Part shown: piece after piece, positions 17,531 through 26,593 of the stretch
How the letters are laid out: every line of letters begins with the position of its first letter
Position numbering within the stretch: the first letter of the stretch is position 1
DNA from: an uncultured Fibrobacter sp.
GTDB taxonomy: Bacteria; Fibrobacterota; Fibrobacteria; Fibrobacterales; Fibrobacteraceae
Length of the DNA: 64,000 nucleotides
Assembly (NCBI RefSeq): GCF_900316465.1
Contig: NZ_ONDD01000015.1
Location: 8,848-72,847, forward strand
Reading direction: 5' to 3'
Notes under the pieces: model-generated
Database searches by the model: none
Seen by the model: only the letters and a program-made list of their open reading frames with translations
Told to the model about the DNA's origin: nothing
Position numbers and translations under genes: made by a program

Positions 17531-19081
17531 ATGGGAATTCGATTGGGAAAAATTGGCTTGGTATCTTTGGCGGCAATCGCTTTGTGCGCCTGTGAAGATA
17601 GTTCGAGTAATGCAACTGAACCGGTGCCGGAAAAGATTGAAGGGGCTACTGATGTTTCGTTGCCTAGTATTGATCTTGGCGATTATCTTTCTTCGTCCGC
17701 TTTAGCGTCGCTTTTGGAGGGCGATACACCGAATTCGTCTGCGATTGAACTTCCGCTTTCGTCTGAGTCGAATGCGCCGGAGTCTTCGGGGGCGGAGCAG
17801 CCGATTTCATCTGCTGAGATCGAAATGTCGTCGGGCGGGGTGATGCCGGGTTCTTCATCGACTGAAATGTCTTCAGGTGAGATGTTGCCGATATCGTCTT
17901 CGTCGAGAATTGTTCCTGATTTGTCTTCGGACTCGAGGCCGCCGCGTTCCTCGTCTTCCAAGATGGAACCGCCTCCGGAGTCTTCTTCTAGAATGGTGCC
18001 GCCCTCTTCTTCGAGCAATGGGCCTGCGCTTGACTTTAGCTTCTATAACGGTGCGGACATTTCGACGGTGCAGGAATACGAGCGCTGGGGTACCAAGTTC
18101 TACGATGTCGACGGCTCCGAAAAAGACATCTTTACGCTCCTGAAAGACCACGGATTCAATGCGATTCGCTTGAAGACTTTTGTGAGTCCGAAGGCGCAGT
18201 ACGGTTATGCGGCGTCGGGCTGCGATCATGATGCCGAAAGTTATGCCGACAAGGACCACATTATCGCTTACGCCCAAAAGATCAAGGCGGCGGGCATGGC
18301 CTTCTTGCTTGACATTCATTACAGCGACAACTGGGCTGATCCGGGCAAGCAGATTATTCCTTCCCGCTGGCGCAACGTGAAAAGTTCCGATGCGATGGCG
18401 GATTCCGTATACAATTATACTTATGACTTGTTGAATTCCTTAAAGCAGGTGAATGCGACACCGGAGATGGTGCAAATCGGTAACGAAACCACGCCGGGCA
18501 TTTTGATTCATGTGCCGAACAGCAAAACAGACTGCTGGGGCAACGGGGTAGACAAGGCATCTACTGCAATCAATGGTGATATGGGTACAAGTGCCGGCAA
18601 GGCCAATGCGGGCAAGTACTTTAAGGCGGGCATTCGCGCCGTCAAGGCGGTGTCGCAAAACATCAAGACGGTTCTTCATATCGAAAGCATCCGCAAAACA
18701 AACACGGTTAATTGGTGGATGGAAGAAATCTTCAAGAACCAGAAAATTCCTGCCGACGTGATGGGATTCTCGGCATACACTGCCTACGGTGATGACAAAC
18801 CGGATAAATGGAATAGTTTGTTCAAAAGCTTGATTTCGACTTATCCGAATTTGGAATTCATCGTGGCCGAATACAACGGCGGTGAATCGGACAATACGTA
18901 TTCTTACGATGGCTCACGCAAGAAGGCTGTCGATATGGTTCGCGGGCTAGATCGCTGGATTGGCGCCTTTTTCTGGGAACCTACTTTGAGTGGAGCCTGG
19001 GGGCCAGCGCTTTTTGACTGGGATGGCCCGAACATGAAGGCCAATAAGAAGGCTTTTGACGAGTACAAGGTGGAGTTTTAA
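17531..19081 (+). CDS. GH53 endo-beta-1,4-galactanase lipoprotein
   Basis: GH53 enzymes cut beta-1,4-galactan side chains of pectin. The 516-residue protein has a lipobox ALCAC (Cys21) with mature start CEDSSS, a Ser/Pro/Glu-rich linker to about 165, and a GH53 barrel: GADIST at 175, the general acid Glu319 in QIGNET, and the nucleophile Glu447 in FIVAEYNGG. The catalytic domain appears complete. The linker would hold the enzyme away from the membrane, and the acidic-serine start suggests surface display; this is inference. The ATG at 17531 follows TATAGATTAGGGAC with no ribosome binding site, another likely leaderless start. Confidence 0.92.
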   Translation: MGIRLGKIGLVSLAAIALCACEDSSSNATEPVPEKIEGATDVSLPSIDLGDYLSSSALASLLEGDTPNSSAIELPLSSESNAPESSGAEQPISSAEIEMSSGGVMPGSSSTEMSSGEMLPISSSSRIVPDLSSDSRPPRSSSSKMEPPPESSSRMVPPSSSSNGPALDFSFYNGADISTVQEYERWGTKFYDVDGSEKDIFTLLKDHGFNAIRLKTFVSPKAQYGYAASGCDHDAESYADKDHIIAYAQKIKAAGMAFLLDIHYSDNWADPGKQIIPSRWRNVKSSDAMADSVYNYTYDLLNSLKQVNATPEMVQIGNETTPGILIHVPNSKTDCWGNGVDKASTAINGDMGTSAGKANAGKYFKAGIRAVKAVSQNIKTVLHIESIRKTNTVNWWMEEIFKNQKIPADVMGFSAYTAYGDDKPDKWNSLFKSLISTYPNLEFIVAEYNGGESDNTYSYDGSRKKAVDMVRGLDRWIGAFFWEPTLSGAWGPALFDWDGPNMKANKKAFDEYKVEF

Positions 19082-19116
19082 GCGACACCATTGAGCCTTT
19101 TTTCTAAATTCAAAGT

Positions 19117-19380
19117 ATGAATATTGAAGACTGGCGCAACCGTATTGATGAACTGAACGATGAACTGATTGCCCTTTTGAACAAGAGGGCGAGTTTCGCA
19201 GTGGAAATTGGTAAAATCAAGAAGCAAAAGGGACTCCCCGTGCTTGATGCTGCGCGCGAAGAGGCTGTTTTGAACGTGGTCGCCGAAAAAGCGAAAAAGG
19301 CGAATGGCCCCTTGCCTCCAGAATCGTTCAAGAACATTTTTAGAACCATTATTGACGAAACTTGCAAGGTAGAAGAATAA
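19117..19380 (+). CDS. aroQ: Chorismate mutase, AroQ type
   Basis: Chorismate mutase converts chorismate to prephenate for Phe and Tyr synthesis. The 87-residue protein is all-helical with the AroQ pattern: WRNRIDELNDELIALLNKR, then EIGKIKK and REEAVLNVV, and a final FRTIIDETC block. It ends on an A shared with the ATG of the prephenate dehydrogenase gene, so the two consecutive pathway enzymes are coupled. TAAATT lies just upstream of the ATG. Confidence 0.93.
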   Translation: MNIEDWRNRIDELNDELIALLNKRASFAVEIGKIKKQKGLPVLDAAREEAVLNVVAEKAKKANGPLPPESFKNIFRTIIDETCKVEE

Positions 19381-20522
19381 TGCGGATTACCTTCGTTGGC
19401 TTTGGACTTTTGGCAAGTTCGGTAGCCGCTGCCATTAAGCAGGCAAAGTTGCCGACGGTGGTTCGTGCGGTGAGTAGCCCTGCAACGCTTGCCCGTGCAA
19501 AAGAACTGGGACTTGCCGATGAATTTTACGGCTACGACGAAATCAAGGACTGGGTTCCCGGTTCCGATGTGATTTTGCTTTGCGCCCCGATTCTCCATAT
19601 TTTAAAAACCATCGAAAACTTGTCGCAGATGGATTTGTCGCTGCTGGAAGCTCAAAAGCAGATTCTGGTGAGCGATATCGGATCGACCAAGGTGGAAATT
19701 TGTAAGGCGGGTGCCAAGCTCCCGAAGCCGTTTGTGTTTGTGGGAAGCCACCCGATGGCGGGCTCCGAAAAGCGCACGCTTGAATACAACGATCCCTCGA
19801 TTTTTGAAAATGCTTACTGGTTTGTGTGTCCGCCCGAAGGCGTAGATGAATCGGTGTACAAGCCGCTCTTGAACTTGATTTCGTTTGTGGGCGCAAATGC
19901 CGTGGTGTTCCCGCCGGAACATCATGACCGCACCATGGCTTGGGTATCGCACATGCCGCAGATGCTTTCGTCAACGCTCGCGGCGAGTATGCCTGAACGC
20001 TTGGTAAAGCCCAACTACCAGCATTACGCTGGTCGCGCCTTTAGAGACATGACGCGCATTGCCGCCTCTGGCTGGAACATGTGGCACGATATTGCCGTTA
20101 CCAACCGCGACCAGACCGTGCTTGCGCTTAAAGAAGTGCGCGCCGGAATCGACAAGACGGTGGAGGCCATGGAAAGCCTGAAGGTAGTTTGTGAAGGCAA
20201 GCCCGCGGGCGATGATTGCTCTGCTGCGTTGGAGACGGTTTTCAAGGCCGGTAACGATGGCCGTGCAAGCTTGTTTGCTCCGGGCCGCAATGCCGCTGCC
20301 GCCTTCTCTGAAATTACGGTGCCCCTGAAAGATGTACCGGGTGCGCTGTTGCAGGTGTTGCAACCCCTAGCCGACAATAGTTTGAATATTCGCGATATAG
20401 AACTCATGAAGGTTCGCGAAAATATTGCAGGCACTTTGCTGCTTGCGTTTAAGACCCCTGAAGAGGCCCGCCGTGCCATGCAGATTTTGTTGCAGCTTGG
20501 TTACGACGTAAAGGAACGCTAA
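19380..20522 (+). CDS. tyrA: Prephenate dehydrogenase with C-terminal ACT domain
   Basis: TyrA oxidatively decarboxylates prephenate to hydroxyphenylpyruvate. The 380-residue protein has the dinucleotide-binding FVGFGLLASS (5-14), SDIGSTKV, the catalytic SHPMAGSE block, and a helical dimerisation domain. The last 80 residues (FSEITVPLKDVPGALLQVLQPLA onward) form an ACT domain, which usually binds Tyr for feedback inhibition. The start is the ATG overlapping the chorismate mutase stop by one base. It also shares one base with the next gene. Confidence 0.92.
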   Translation: MRITFVGFGLLASSVAAAIKQAKLPTVVRAVSSPATLARAKELGLADEFYGYDEIKDWVPGSDVILLCAPILHILKTIENLSQMDLSLLEAQKQILVSDIGSTKVEICKAGAKLPKPFVFVGSHPMAGSEKRTLEYNDPSIFENAYWFVCPPEGVDESVYKPLLNLISFVGANAVVFPPEHHDRTMAWVSHMPQMLSSTLAASMPERLVKPNYQHYAGRAFRDMTRIAASGWNMWHDIAVTNRDQTVLALKEVRAGIDKTVEAMESLKVVCEGKPAGDDCSAALETVFKAGNDGRASLFAPGRNAAAAFSEITVPLKDVPGALLQVLQPLADNSLNIRDIELMKVRENIAGTLLLAFKTPEEARRAMQILLQLGYDVKER

Positions 20523-21898
20523 TGGAATTTGTTTTAAACCCCGACCGCGAACGCATGGAGCTTGCGCTGGTGATGGCGCTGCTTGTAAATGGTCGTACCG
20601 TTTTTGAAGATTTTTCTTTTGCCGCAGGTGTAGAACCTTTTGCCGAGGCCCTCAAGGAATTTGGCCTGAATTATATGCAGCAAGGTCACCAGCTGGTGCT
20701 TGAAGGCAAGGGCTTTCAGTACGCGCTTCCGAGCATGCTCCCGATGGATTTGGGTGAATCGCGCTGCGTGATGCTTTGGACGCTTGCTTCTAAAGATGTC
20801 GATCAGATTTATACTTTTGCCGCCGAAAATGACGAAGCGGGAATTGCCAAGGTCGCACAAGCCAAGGAACTTTTGCAGAAGTATTTCAAGGTAAAGCCTG
20901 TCGACGATGAACCGGCGAAGTTTACGTTTACTTTTGCGCCCGAAGAAGTGGCAATTAAAAAGGATTCGCTCGGCAACGTGGCGACCGTGATGCGTAACCG
21001 CTTGCTTTTGCGTACGCTTATTCGCGGCGAATACCTGTCCTTCGAAGAAAAGGGCTCGGTACACGACCAGTGGACTAAAATGCTCATGTACTTTGGCGTG
21101 AATGTCAAGTACGAAAGCCGTGGCATGGAACAGTTGACCGAATTGGAACGCCGTATGATGATTGCGCGCGGCCAGAAGGTGGAACGTTCGCAGTTTACCG
21201 AAATTTCGGAAACCCAGGTGATTACAGGCCGCGACTACTACATTCCGGGCGATGCGACTGAGGCGATGGCCTTTGTCTTGCTCACAACGATTGCGGGCAT
21301 TCCGAAGAATACCGAAGTCTGCCTCAAGAATGTGGATTTGAACAGTTCCCGCGCAGGAGCCCTCACTTGCCTCAAGCGCATGGGCGGTAATTTCGAAACC
21401 GTAAGCCGCCGTGAACGTTTTGGCGATGTCTATGGCGATATCATGGTGTATCCGCTTGCTTCGGGCAAACGCTTGCAGGGTAGGCGTTTCTCGGAAGATA
21501 CGATGGCGACCGGAATTGAGGAATTTCCGTTCTTGGCGGTGGCCGCTTGCTTTGCCGAAGGCGAAACGATTTTGCGCATTCCCAAGGAATTGCGCGCCGA
21601 AATGCGCCCGATTAACGAAGCGCTGGCCGAAAACCTGCGCAAGACAGGCGCCGAAGTGGGCGTCTACGATGACGGTCTTGTGATTCGCGGGCTTGAAACG
21701 ATTGTGAACGGTAGCGATTTTGACGGCGGAGACGTGCCGCAGAATGGCCTTGCGCTTTCGGTGCTTTCGATTGCACTTGAAAACGACGAGCCTGTGGCCA
21801 ATTCCGAACTTGTTGAAGGTACTTACCCAGGTGTCTTGCAGAAACTTGGACAGCTTTTGGAAATGGCAACGGCAAAGCCTGAAACGGAGGTGTCGTAG
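20522..21898 (+). CDS. EPSP-synthase-like protein with altered active site
   Basis: The 458-residue protein follows the fold of AroA (3-phosphoshikimate 1-carboxyvinyltransferase): IPGDATEAMAFVLL, VDLNSSRAGALTCLKRMGG, FLAVAACFAEGET and DDGLVIRG lie in the right order. The usual substrate ligands are not there. The GNAGT block reads GESRC, the SSQ block has no counterpart in VMRNRLLL, iDE reads IEE, KESDR reads AEMRP, and the DHRIAM block reads PQNGLAL. The N-terminal Lys-Ser..Arg motif is also missing. It lies between tyrA and nadK with one-base overlaps on both sides. It may be a highly divergent AroA, an inactive regulatory paralogue, or an enzyme with another substrate. Confidence 0.75.
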   Translation: MEFVLNPDRERMELALVMALLVNGRTVFEDFSFAAGVEPFAEALKEFGLNYMQQGHQLVLEGKGFQYALPSMLPMDLGESRCVMLWTLASKDVDQIYTFAAENDEAGIAKVAQAKELLQKYFKVKPVDDEPAKFTFTFAPEEVAIKKDSLGNVATVMRNRLLLRTLIRGEYLSFEEKGSVHDQWTKMLMYFGVNVKYESRGMEQLTELERRMMIARGQKVERSQFTEISETQVITGRDYYIPGDATEAMAFVLLTTIAGIPKNTEVCLKNVDLNSSRAGALTCLKRMGGNFETVSRRERFGDVYGDIMVYPLASGKRLQGRRFSEDTMATGIEEFPFLAVAACFAEGETILRIPKELRAEMRPINEALAENLRKTGAEVGVYDDGLVIRGLETIVNGSDFDGGDVPQNGLALSVLSIALENDEPVANSELVEGTYPGVLQKLGQLLEMATAKPETEVS

Positions 21899-22794
21899 TG
21901 AACAAGGTCAAAAAATTCCAATTCCGCACGATTGGTATCGTGGGCTGGAAAGACAAGAATCCGGATTTGACGCTTGCGCTCGACGTGATTTCGAAATGGG
22001 CGGTCGAGCATCCTCAGGTAACGTTCTGCGTGCTGAATAACCTGAAGGATCTGGTGCGCAAGCCCATCAAGATTGTCAAGGAAAGCGAACTTTGCAAGTC
22101 CGACTTGTTGCTTGCTATTGGCGGCGACGGCACTGTGCTTTCGGCGGCGCACATGGCGCTCGGGCACGACACGCCCATTCTGGGCGTGAACGCGGGTCGA
22201 GTCGGGTTCTTGGCCGAGACTCGTGTTGAAGGCCTTTCGCAGACTTTGGATAGCTTGCTTGCTGGCGACTTTTCGACCCGCGAGCGCATGATGATTGACG
22301 CGGTAGTTTACCACGGTAAAAAGCAGATTGCCAAGCAGACGGTGCTAAACGAGGTGCACGTTCGTGCGCACGCGCCCGAGCGCATGGTGAATGTGAGCGT
22401 GACTTACAATGGAACTGCTCTGACGGATTACTGGGCCGATTCCGTGCTCGTTTCGACTCCGACTGGCTCTACTGCCTACAACCTGGCGGCTGGTGGCCCG
22501 ATCATTCACCCGGCAACGCCTGCAGTGGTGTTGACTCCGGTGGCAGCGAGCAGCCTTTCGGTGCGCCCGCTGGTGCTTTCGCTTTCGTCCAAGAAACTTC
22601 AGATGAAGTCGGCTGTCGATGGCCCGCTTGACCTGGTGTTCGATGGCCGTACCACGATTGTCTTGAAACCGAACGATGTGTTGACTCTTGCTGAAAGCAA
22701 GTCGGTGACGACGTTTATTCGCTTGCGCCATACGGGTTTTGTGGGCGCGCTTCGCGAAAAGCTTGGTTGGACGGGAAAACCGAGGCAGGTATAA
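21898..22794 (+). CDS. nadK: NAD kinase
   Basis: NadK phosphorylates NAD to NADP. The 298-residue protein has the GGDG motif (75-78) with the catalytic Asp, ILGVNAGRVGFLAE, the NE pair in VLNEVHV, and the glycine-rich STPTGSTAYNLAAGGPI. It starts with GTG, overlapping the previous TAG by one base. NADP supply next to aromatic amino-acid genes may simply reflect operon packing. A lipoprotein gene follows immediately. Confidence 0.95.
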   Translation: MNKVKKFQFRTIGIVGWKDKNPDLTLALDVISKWAVEHPQVTFCVLNNLKDLVRKPIKIVKESELCKSDLLLAIGGDGTVLSAAHMALGHDTPILGVNAGRVGFLAETRVEGLSQTLDSLLAGDFSTRERMMIDAVVYHGKKQIAKQTVLNEVHVRAHAPERMVNVSVTYNGTALTDYWADSVLVSTPTGSTAYNLAAGGPIIHPATPAVVLTPVAASSLSVRPLVLSLSSKKLQMKSAVDGPLDLVFDGRTTIVLKPNDVLTLAESKSVTTFIRLRHTGFVGALREKLGWTGKPRQV

Positions 22795-22795
22795 G

Positions 22796-23641
22796 ATGAA
22801 GAAATCTTTTGAATGGATTTTGGCGTTTGCAGTTGCGGGTCTGCTTTCGTTAGCAGGTTGCGCGGGCAGTCAGGGTGGCGACGACGCTTCGGGCGATGCG
22901 AGCATGAAGGATGCTCCGTGCCAGGAATGCGGAACCCGCGGCGATATCGAGCTCAAGATTTCAAACGAAAAGACCTACCGCGAATGGAACAAGAAGGCCT
23001 ACAGCCGCATGGATTCGACGGCGGTGTGGGGCGTGTTCCCGGCGCTTTCGGTCAAGGCTGACCGCCCCGAAATATGCAAGTTCTGCCACAGCTACAGTGC
23101 GGACGCCTTGGATTTTGACCTGGCCCGCGTCGAAGATTCCCTGATGGTCAAGGCATTCCCCAAGATGCGTCGCGAACTCATGCTCCCGGGCATGCGCCTG
23201 CCCGATGCGGATTCTGCCTACGTCGATAGCCTTTCCAAGCTGCTTTTGAATTCGGTCTTTGCCGACGGTAAAAAGTTGAGCGATATGAGCCCGTGGCTGG
23301 ACCGCGACGGGGTAGAGCAGGATATTTCCCGCGAACTTTCAAAGGATTTCAAGAACTTGCTGAATGCTTTAGCTAGCCGCTACGAACTGCGCTATGTGTC
23401 CATTCCGGTAGTGCTGAATGTGCGCATGGATACTGACCTCGGCAAGAGTGGAGGCTATACCTGGCAAACTCTTTGGACGCTTTGGGATGCCCGCTACGGG
23501 GAACTTGTGTTCCTCGTGTATTCGGAATTTACCGCTGCGACCACGAGCCGCGTGGCGCCTGAAAAAGAATGGGCGGAACCTTTCGCGTCCCGCCTCTGGA
23601 AAATGCTTTCGACTGACTTAAGCAAACTCGAAAATCACTAA
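22796..23641 (+). CDS. Lipoprotein with CxxC and CxxCH motifs
   Basis: No family was recognised. The 281-residue protein has lipobox SLAGC (Cys22). Two cysteine pairs lie on the mature part: CQEC at 42-45 and CKFCH at 94-98. CKFCH satisfies the CxxCH rule for covalent c-type heme, and a heme-attachment synthase gene lies 16 kb away; however two CxxC pairs 50 residues apart could equally bind zinc or form disulfides. The C-terminal half (ELRYVSIPVVLNVRM onward) is mixed alpha/beta. The ATG is directly after the nadK stop, and a bidirectional terminator follows. Confidence 0.75.
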   Translation: MKKSFEWILAFAVAGLLSLAGCAGSQGGDDASGDASMKDAPCQECGTRGDIELKISNEKTYREWNKKAYSRMDSTAVWGVFPALSVKADRPEICKFCHSYSADALDFDLARVEDSLMVKAFPKMRRELMLPGMRLPDADSAYVDSLSKLLLNSVFADGKKLSDMSPWLDRDGVEQDISRELSKDFKNLLNALASRYELRYVSIPVVLNVRMDTDLGKSGGYTWQTLWTLWDARYGELVFLVYSEFTAATTSRVAPEKEWAEPFASRLWKMLSTDLSKLENH

Positions 23642-23645
23642 AGCA

Positions 23646-23667
23646 AAAGCCCGGTTGACCGGGCTTT
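23646..23667. terminator. Bidirectional terminator between the CxxC lipoprotein gene and ffh
   Basis: Perfect nine-pair stem AAAGCCCGG / CCGGGCTTT with loop TTGA between convergent genes; T-rich sequence follows on the right and A-rich sequence precedes it. Confidence 0.85.
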
Positions 23668-23671
23668 ACTT

Positions 23672-25036
23672 TTATTTTTTCTTCTTTTTCTTCTTGTCCT
23701 TGGGCGGTGTGTAGTTGGAACCTACGGCGCCGCCATTGTTTTGCTTGCGGGCCATGTCGCCGACCTTCTTGAACATTTCCTTCATGGTTTCGTACTGCTT
23801 GAGCACGGCGTTCACGCGACCGATTTCGGTGCCGGAACCCTTGGCTACGCGTGCCTTGCGGCTGCCGTCCAGAATCTGCGGTTTCTTGCGTTCTTTGGGT
23901 GTCATGGAGCTGAGCACGGCTTCCACGTAAACCAGTTCCTTTTCGTCAATCTGGTCGATGGGGAGCTTGTTCAGGCCCGGAATCAAGCTCAGAATGTCCT
24001 TGATGCGGCCGAGCTTCTTGATGGTGCGCAACTGGTTCAAGAAATCGTTCAGGTCGAAGGTGTTGTTGAGAATCTTCTTCTTCAGGTCCTTGGCGTCTTT
24101 TTCGTCGATGACCTGCTGGGCTTTTTCCACGAGGCTCACCACGTCGCCCATGCCGAGGATTCGGCTGGCCATACGGTCGGGGTGGAACAGTTCAATTTCG
24201 GGGAGCTTTTCGCCGACACCGATAAAGCAGATGGGTACCCCCGTCATCTTCTTGATGCTGAGCGCTGCACCGCCACGGGTGTCACCGTCCATCTTCGAAA
24301 GGCAAACGCCCGTAAAGTTCAGACGGTTCCAGAAGGTTTCTGCCACATTCACCGCTTCCTGGCCGATCATGGCGTCGGCCACGAACAGAATTTCGTCCGG
24401 GTGAACGGCGTCGCGGGCCTTTTCCAGTTCCTGCATCAACTCTTCGTCGATCTGCAGGCGGCCTGCGGTATCGTAAATCACTAAGTCAAAGCCGTTGTCC
24501 TTGGCGTACTGGTAACCGTGCTTGATGATTTCGACCGGATTGCCCTGGCCTTCGTCGTAAACGGGAATGCCGATGGACTTGCCGAGCACTTGCAACTGCT
24601 TGATAGCGGCGGGGCGGTAAACGTCGGCGGCCACCAAAAGCGGCTTGCGCTTCTTTTTGCTGCGCATCCAGAGGGCGATTTTGCCAGCGAAGGTCGTCTT
24701 ACCGGAACCCTGCAGGCCAACCATCATGATGCCGACCGGAGCCGGAGCGGAAAGGTTGATTTCCTTGGTTTCGCCACCCATCACGGCCACAAGTTCGTCG
24801 TGGATGATTTTCACAATCTGCTGACCGGGAGTCACCGAGGAAAGCACTTCGGAGCCCATGGCCTTTTCTTTAACGGCCTTAACGAAGTCGCGGGTCACGT
24901 TGAAGTTCACGTCGGCTTCGAGGAATGCACGGCGCACTTCGCGCAGCGATTCGGCGACGTTTTCTTCGGTGAGCTTGCCCTGCCCGCGCAGGTTCTTGAG
25001 AGTAGATTCTAGAGAGTCAGTCAGCTGTGAAAACAT
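23672..25036 (-). CDS. ffh: Signal recognition particle protein Ffh
   Basis: Ffh binds SRP RNA and signal sequences and delivers nascent membrane proteins to FtsY. The 454-residue protein has the N domain, the GTPase P-loop GLQGSGKTTFAGK, the YDTAGR and SKMDGDTRGGAALS boxes, and a methionine-containing M domain, ending in a Lys-rich tail (KDKKKKKKK). Length is normal. The ATG lies only seven bases after TATATTTG, so the mRNA is probably leaderless. No 4.5S RNA gene was found in the window. Confidence 0.97.
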   Translation of the reverse strand: MFSQLTDSLESTLKNLRGQGKLTEENVAESLREVRRAFLEADVNFNVTRDFVKAVKEKAMGSEVLSSVTPGQQIVKIIHDELVAVMGGETKEINLSAPAPVGIMMVGLQGSGKTTFAGKIALWMRSKKKRKPLLVAADVYRPAAIKQLQVLGKSIGIPVYDEGQGNPVEIIKHGYQYAKDNGFDLVIYDTAGRLQIDEELMQELEKARDAVHPDEILFVADAMIGQEAVNVAETFWNRLNFTGVCLSKMDGDTRGGAALSIKKMTGVPICFIGVGEKLPEIELFHPDRMASRILGMGDVVSLVEKAQQVIDEKDAKDLKKKILNNTFDLNDFLNQLRTIKKLGRIKDILSLIPGLNKLPIDQIDEKELVYVEAVLSSMTPKERKKPQILDGSRKARVAKGSGTEIGRVNAVLKQYETMKEMFKKVGDMARKQNNGGAVGSNYTPPKDKKKKKKK

Positions 25037-25043
25037 AGTGGGT

Positions 25044-25051
25044 CAAATATA
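25044..25051 (-). promoter_or_regulatory. TATATTTG promoter element of ffh
   Basis: Exact TATATTTG on the minus strand, followed by seven bases (ACCCACT) and then the ATG. No ribosome binding site fits in the gap. Confidence 0.55.
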
Positions 25052-25163
25052 GTAATTTCTTGCTTGGACTTTGAATTTGAGGTAAGCCGTTTGCTCACGA
25101 TAAAATGAACTTGTTATAGAAAAAAGCTATCAATTGCCATGAAAAAATAGTATTGGACGTAAA

Positions 25164-25214
25164 CCTCCGTAAAATCTAATATTGAGCCCGATTTAAAACG
25201 AATACAAACGGAGG
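25164..25214. repeat. CCTCCGT / ACGGAGG inverted repeat flanking the start region of the hydrolase lipoprotein gene
   Basis: CCTCCGT (25164-25170) is the exact complement of ACGGAGG (25208-25214), which contains the ribosome binding site of the gene at 25220. If both arms are transcribed, the pairing would hide the ribosome binding site. A TAATATTG sequence between the arms could be the promoter, in which case the left arm is outside the mRNA and this is only a DNA symmetry. The 183-base gap upstream of the gene holds nothing else clear. Confidence 0.3.
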
Positions 25215-25219
25215 CTTCA

Positions 25220-26560
25220 ATGACAATTCATAATAATTTCGCTTTATTCTCGGCAGCAATTCTTGCTTCTACACTTTTCTTTGCCGCTTGCTCTGATGAC
25301 TCAAGTAGCGCCCCCGAAGAAAAATCTTCTCACGAAGAAGAAACTTCCCACGAAGAGCACCATGGCCATCACATGGAAGAACCTAGCGCCGGTGACCTGA
25401 CGCTTGGAGATGAAGATATTCAAGATGGATTCATTTTCTTGCAAGATACAACAATCAATGGGGTGCTGACGGTTTCTACGACAACACCAGGTGCAACGGT
25501 CCTAAAGAATGTCAAGGTGACCGGAAATTTGCTCATCAAGCGTTCTGGCCGTGTCGATTTTTCTGGAAGTGCCGATGTTGTTCATGTGGGGAGCAGTAAT
25601 ACGGATGTCTATGCCTTTGAAGATGAAGCTCAGGTGAACGGGCATCATTTTATGGGCAAGAACAATACCTTTACGACAAAGAGCTTTGCCGAGTACCAGA
25701 ATGTCGATTGGACAGAAAAATCGGTTGACCTTGAAACGGGAATACATTTGGCCTATACAGTGACGGGTGATGAAAAGGGAACTCCGGTCGTATTGATTCA
25801 CGGACTTACCGATGGTCGAGTTTCTTGGTCGCAGGTGGCACCGTCGCTTGCCCAAAAAGGCTATCGCGTTTATGTACCCGAATACCGCGGTAACGGAAAA
25901 ACGGACAAGCCGATTGATGAATCTTCGTATTCTGTCGCTGAACTTGCAAGCGATATAGCAGCCTTTGTCGAAAAACTTGGCCTGAAAAAAGTTCACATTG
26001 TGGGTCATTCGCTTGGAGCCTTTATTGCTCAGGAATTATCCATCACGAACGCAGAAATTGTTTCTTCAATCACCTTGATTGGCTCGGGCGCTTCGGTCGA
26101 CAAGAAAAATGCCACGCTGGATTGGCTTGTGAACGGTACCGACGATGAATCGTTCGATGGCATTTATGCATACGATTCGACCCAGAAACTCCCTGAAAGC
26201 TTTATTCAGGCGTGGGGCTACAGCACGAATCCGGATAAGGATTTTCAGGCCGCCAATCTGGAACACTTGAAACAAGTGCCTTACTATGTGTGGAAATACT
26301 TGGTCAAGAATCTTTTGAAAATTGATAATACCAAGCGCCTTTCTTCGATTGCGACGGATGTTCAAATCATATGGGGTACTAAAGATGCCTTGTTCGACAG
26401 CGAATCTCAGAAGACTTTGCAAAAGGGACTTTCTAAGGCAAAAAGTGTTGTCTTCCACGAAGTCGAAGGTGCCGATCACAATACCCATTGGGGCTCTGCC
26501 GAAGACGTGAAAACGGTAACGGGTTATATCGACGAATTTATTAAGAGTTTGAAAAAGTAA
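25220..26560 (+). CDS. Lipoprotein alpha/beta hydrolase with His-rich segment
   Basis: The 446-residue protein has lipobox FFAAC (Cys24) and mature start CSDDSSS. Residues 38-52 are a His/Glu-rich stretch (HEEETSHEEHHGHH) that could bind metal. Residues about 60-145 look like a repetitive beta-helical segment (TINGVLTV, VTGNLLIK). The rest is an alpha/beta hydrolase: IHGLTDG oxyanion region (193-199), nucleophile Ser264 in GHSLG, an acid in GTKDALFD and a His in GADHNTHW. The substrate is unknown; an ester or polysaccharide side-chain role is possible. It is followed closely by an outer-membrane protein and a small secreted protein, probably one operon. Confidence 0.85.
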   Translation: MTIHNNFALFSAAILASTLFFAACSDDSSSAPEEKSSHEEETSHEEHHGHHMEEPSAGDLTLGDEDIQDGFIFLQDTTINGVLTVSTTTPGATVLKNVKVTGNLLIKRSGRVDFSGSADVVHVGSSNTDVYAFEDEAQVNGHHFMGKNNTFTTKSFAEYQNVDWTEKSVDLETGIHLAYTVTGDEKGTPVVLIHGLTDGRVSWSQVAPSLAQKGYRVYVPEYRGNGKTDKPIDESSYSVAELASDIAAFVEKLGLKKVHIVGHSLGAFIAQELSITNAEIVSSITLIGSGASVDKKNATLDWLVNGTDDESFDGIYAYDSTQKLPESFIQAWGYSTNPDKDFQAANLEHLKQVPYYVWKYLVKNLLKIDNTKRLSSIATDVQIIWGTKDALFDSESQKTLQKGLSKAKSVVFHEVEGADHNTHWGSAEDVKTVTGYIDEFIKSLKK

Positions 26561-26593
26561 CAAGTTGCGTTACGGGTGCCAGAATTTATTTGT

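Noticed and set aside
25164..25214. An RNA switch that hides the ribosome binding site of the hydrolase lipoprotein gene
   Set aside because: Only a 7-base complement supports it, and a promoter-like TAATATTG between the arms would leave the left arm untranscribed. Kept only as an inverted repeat.
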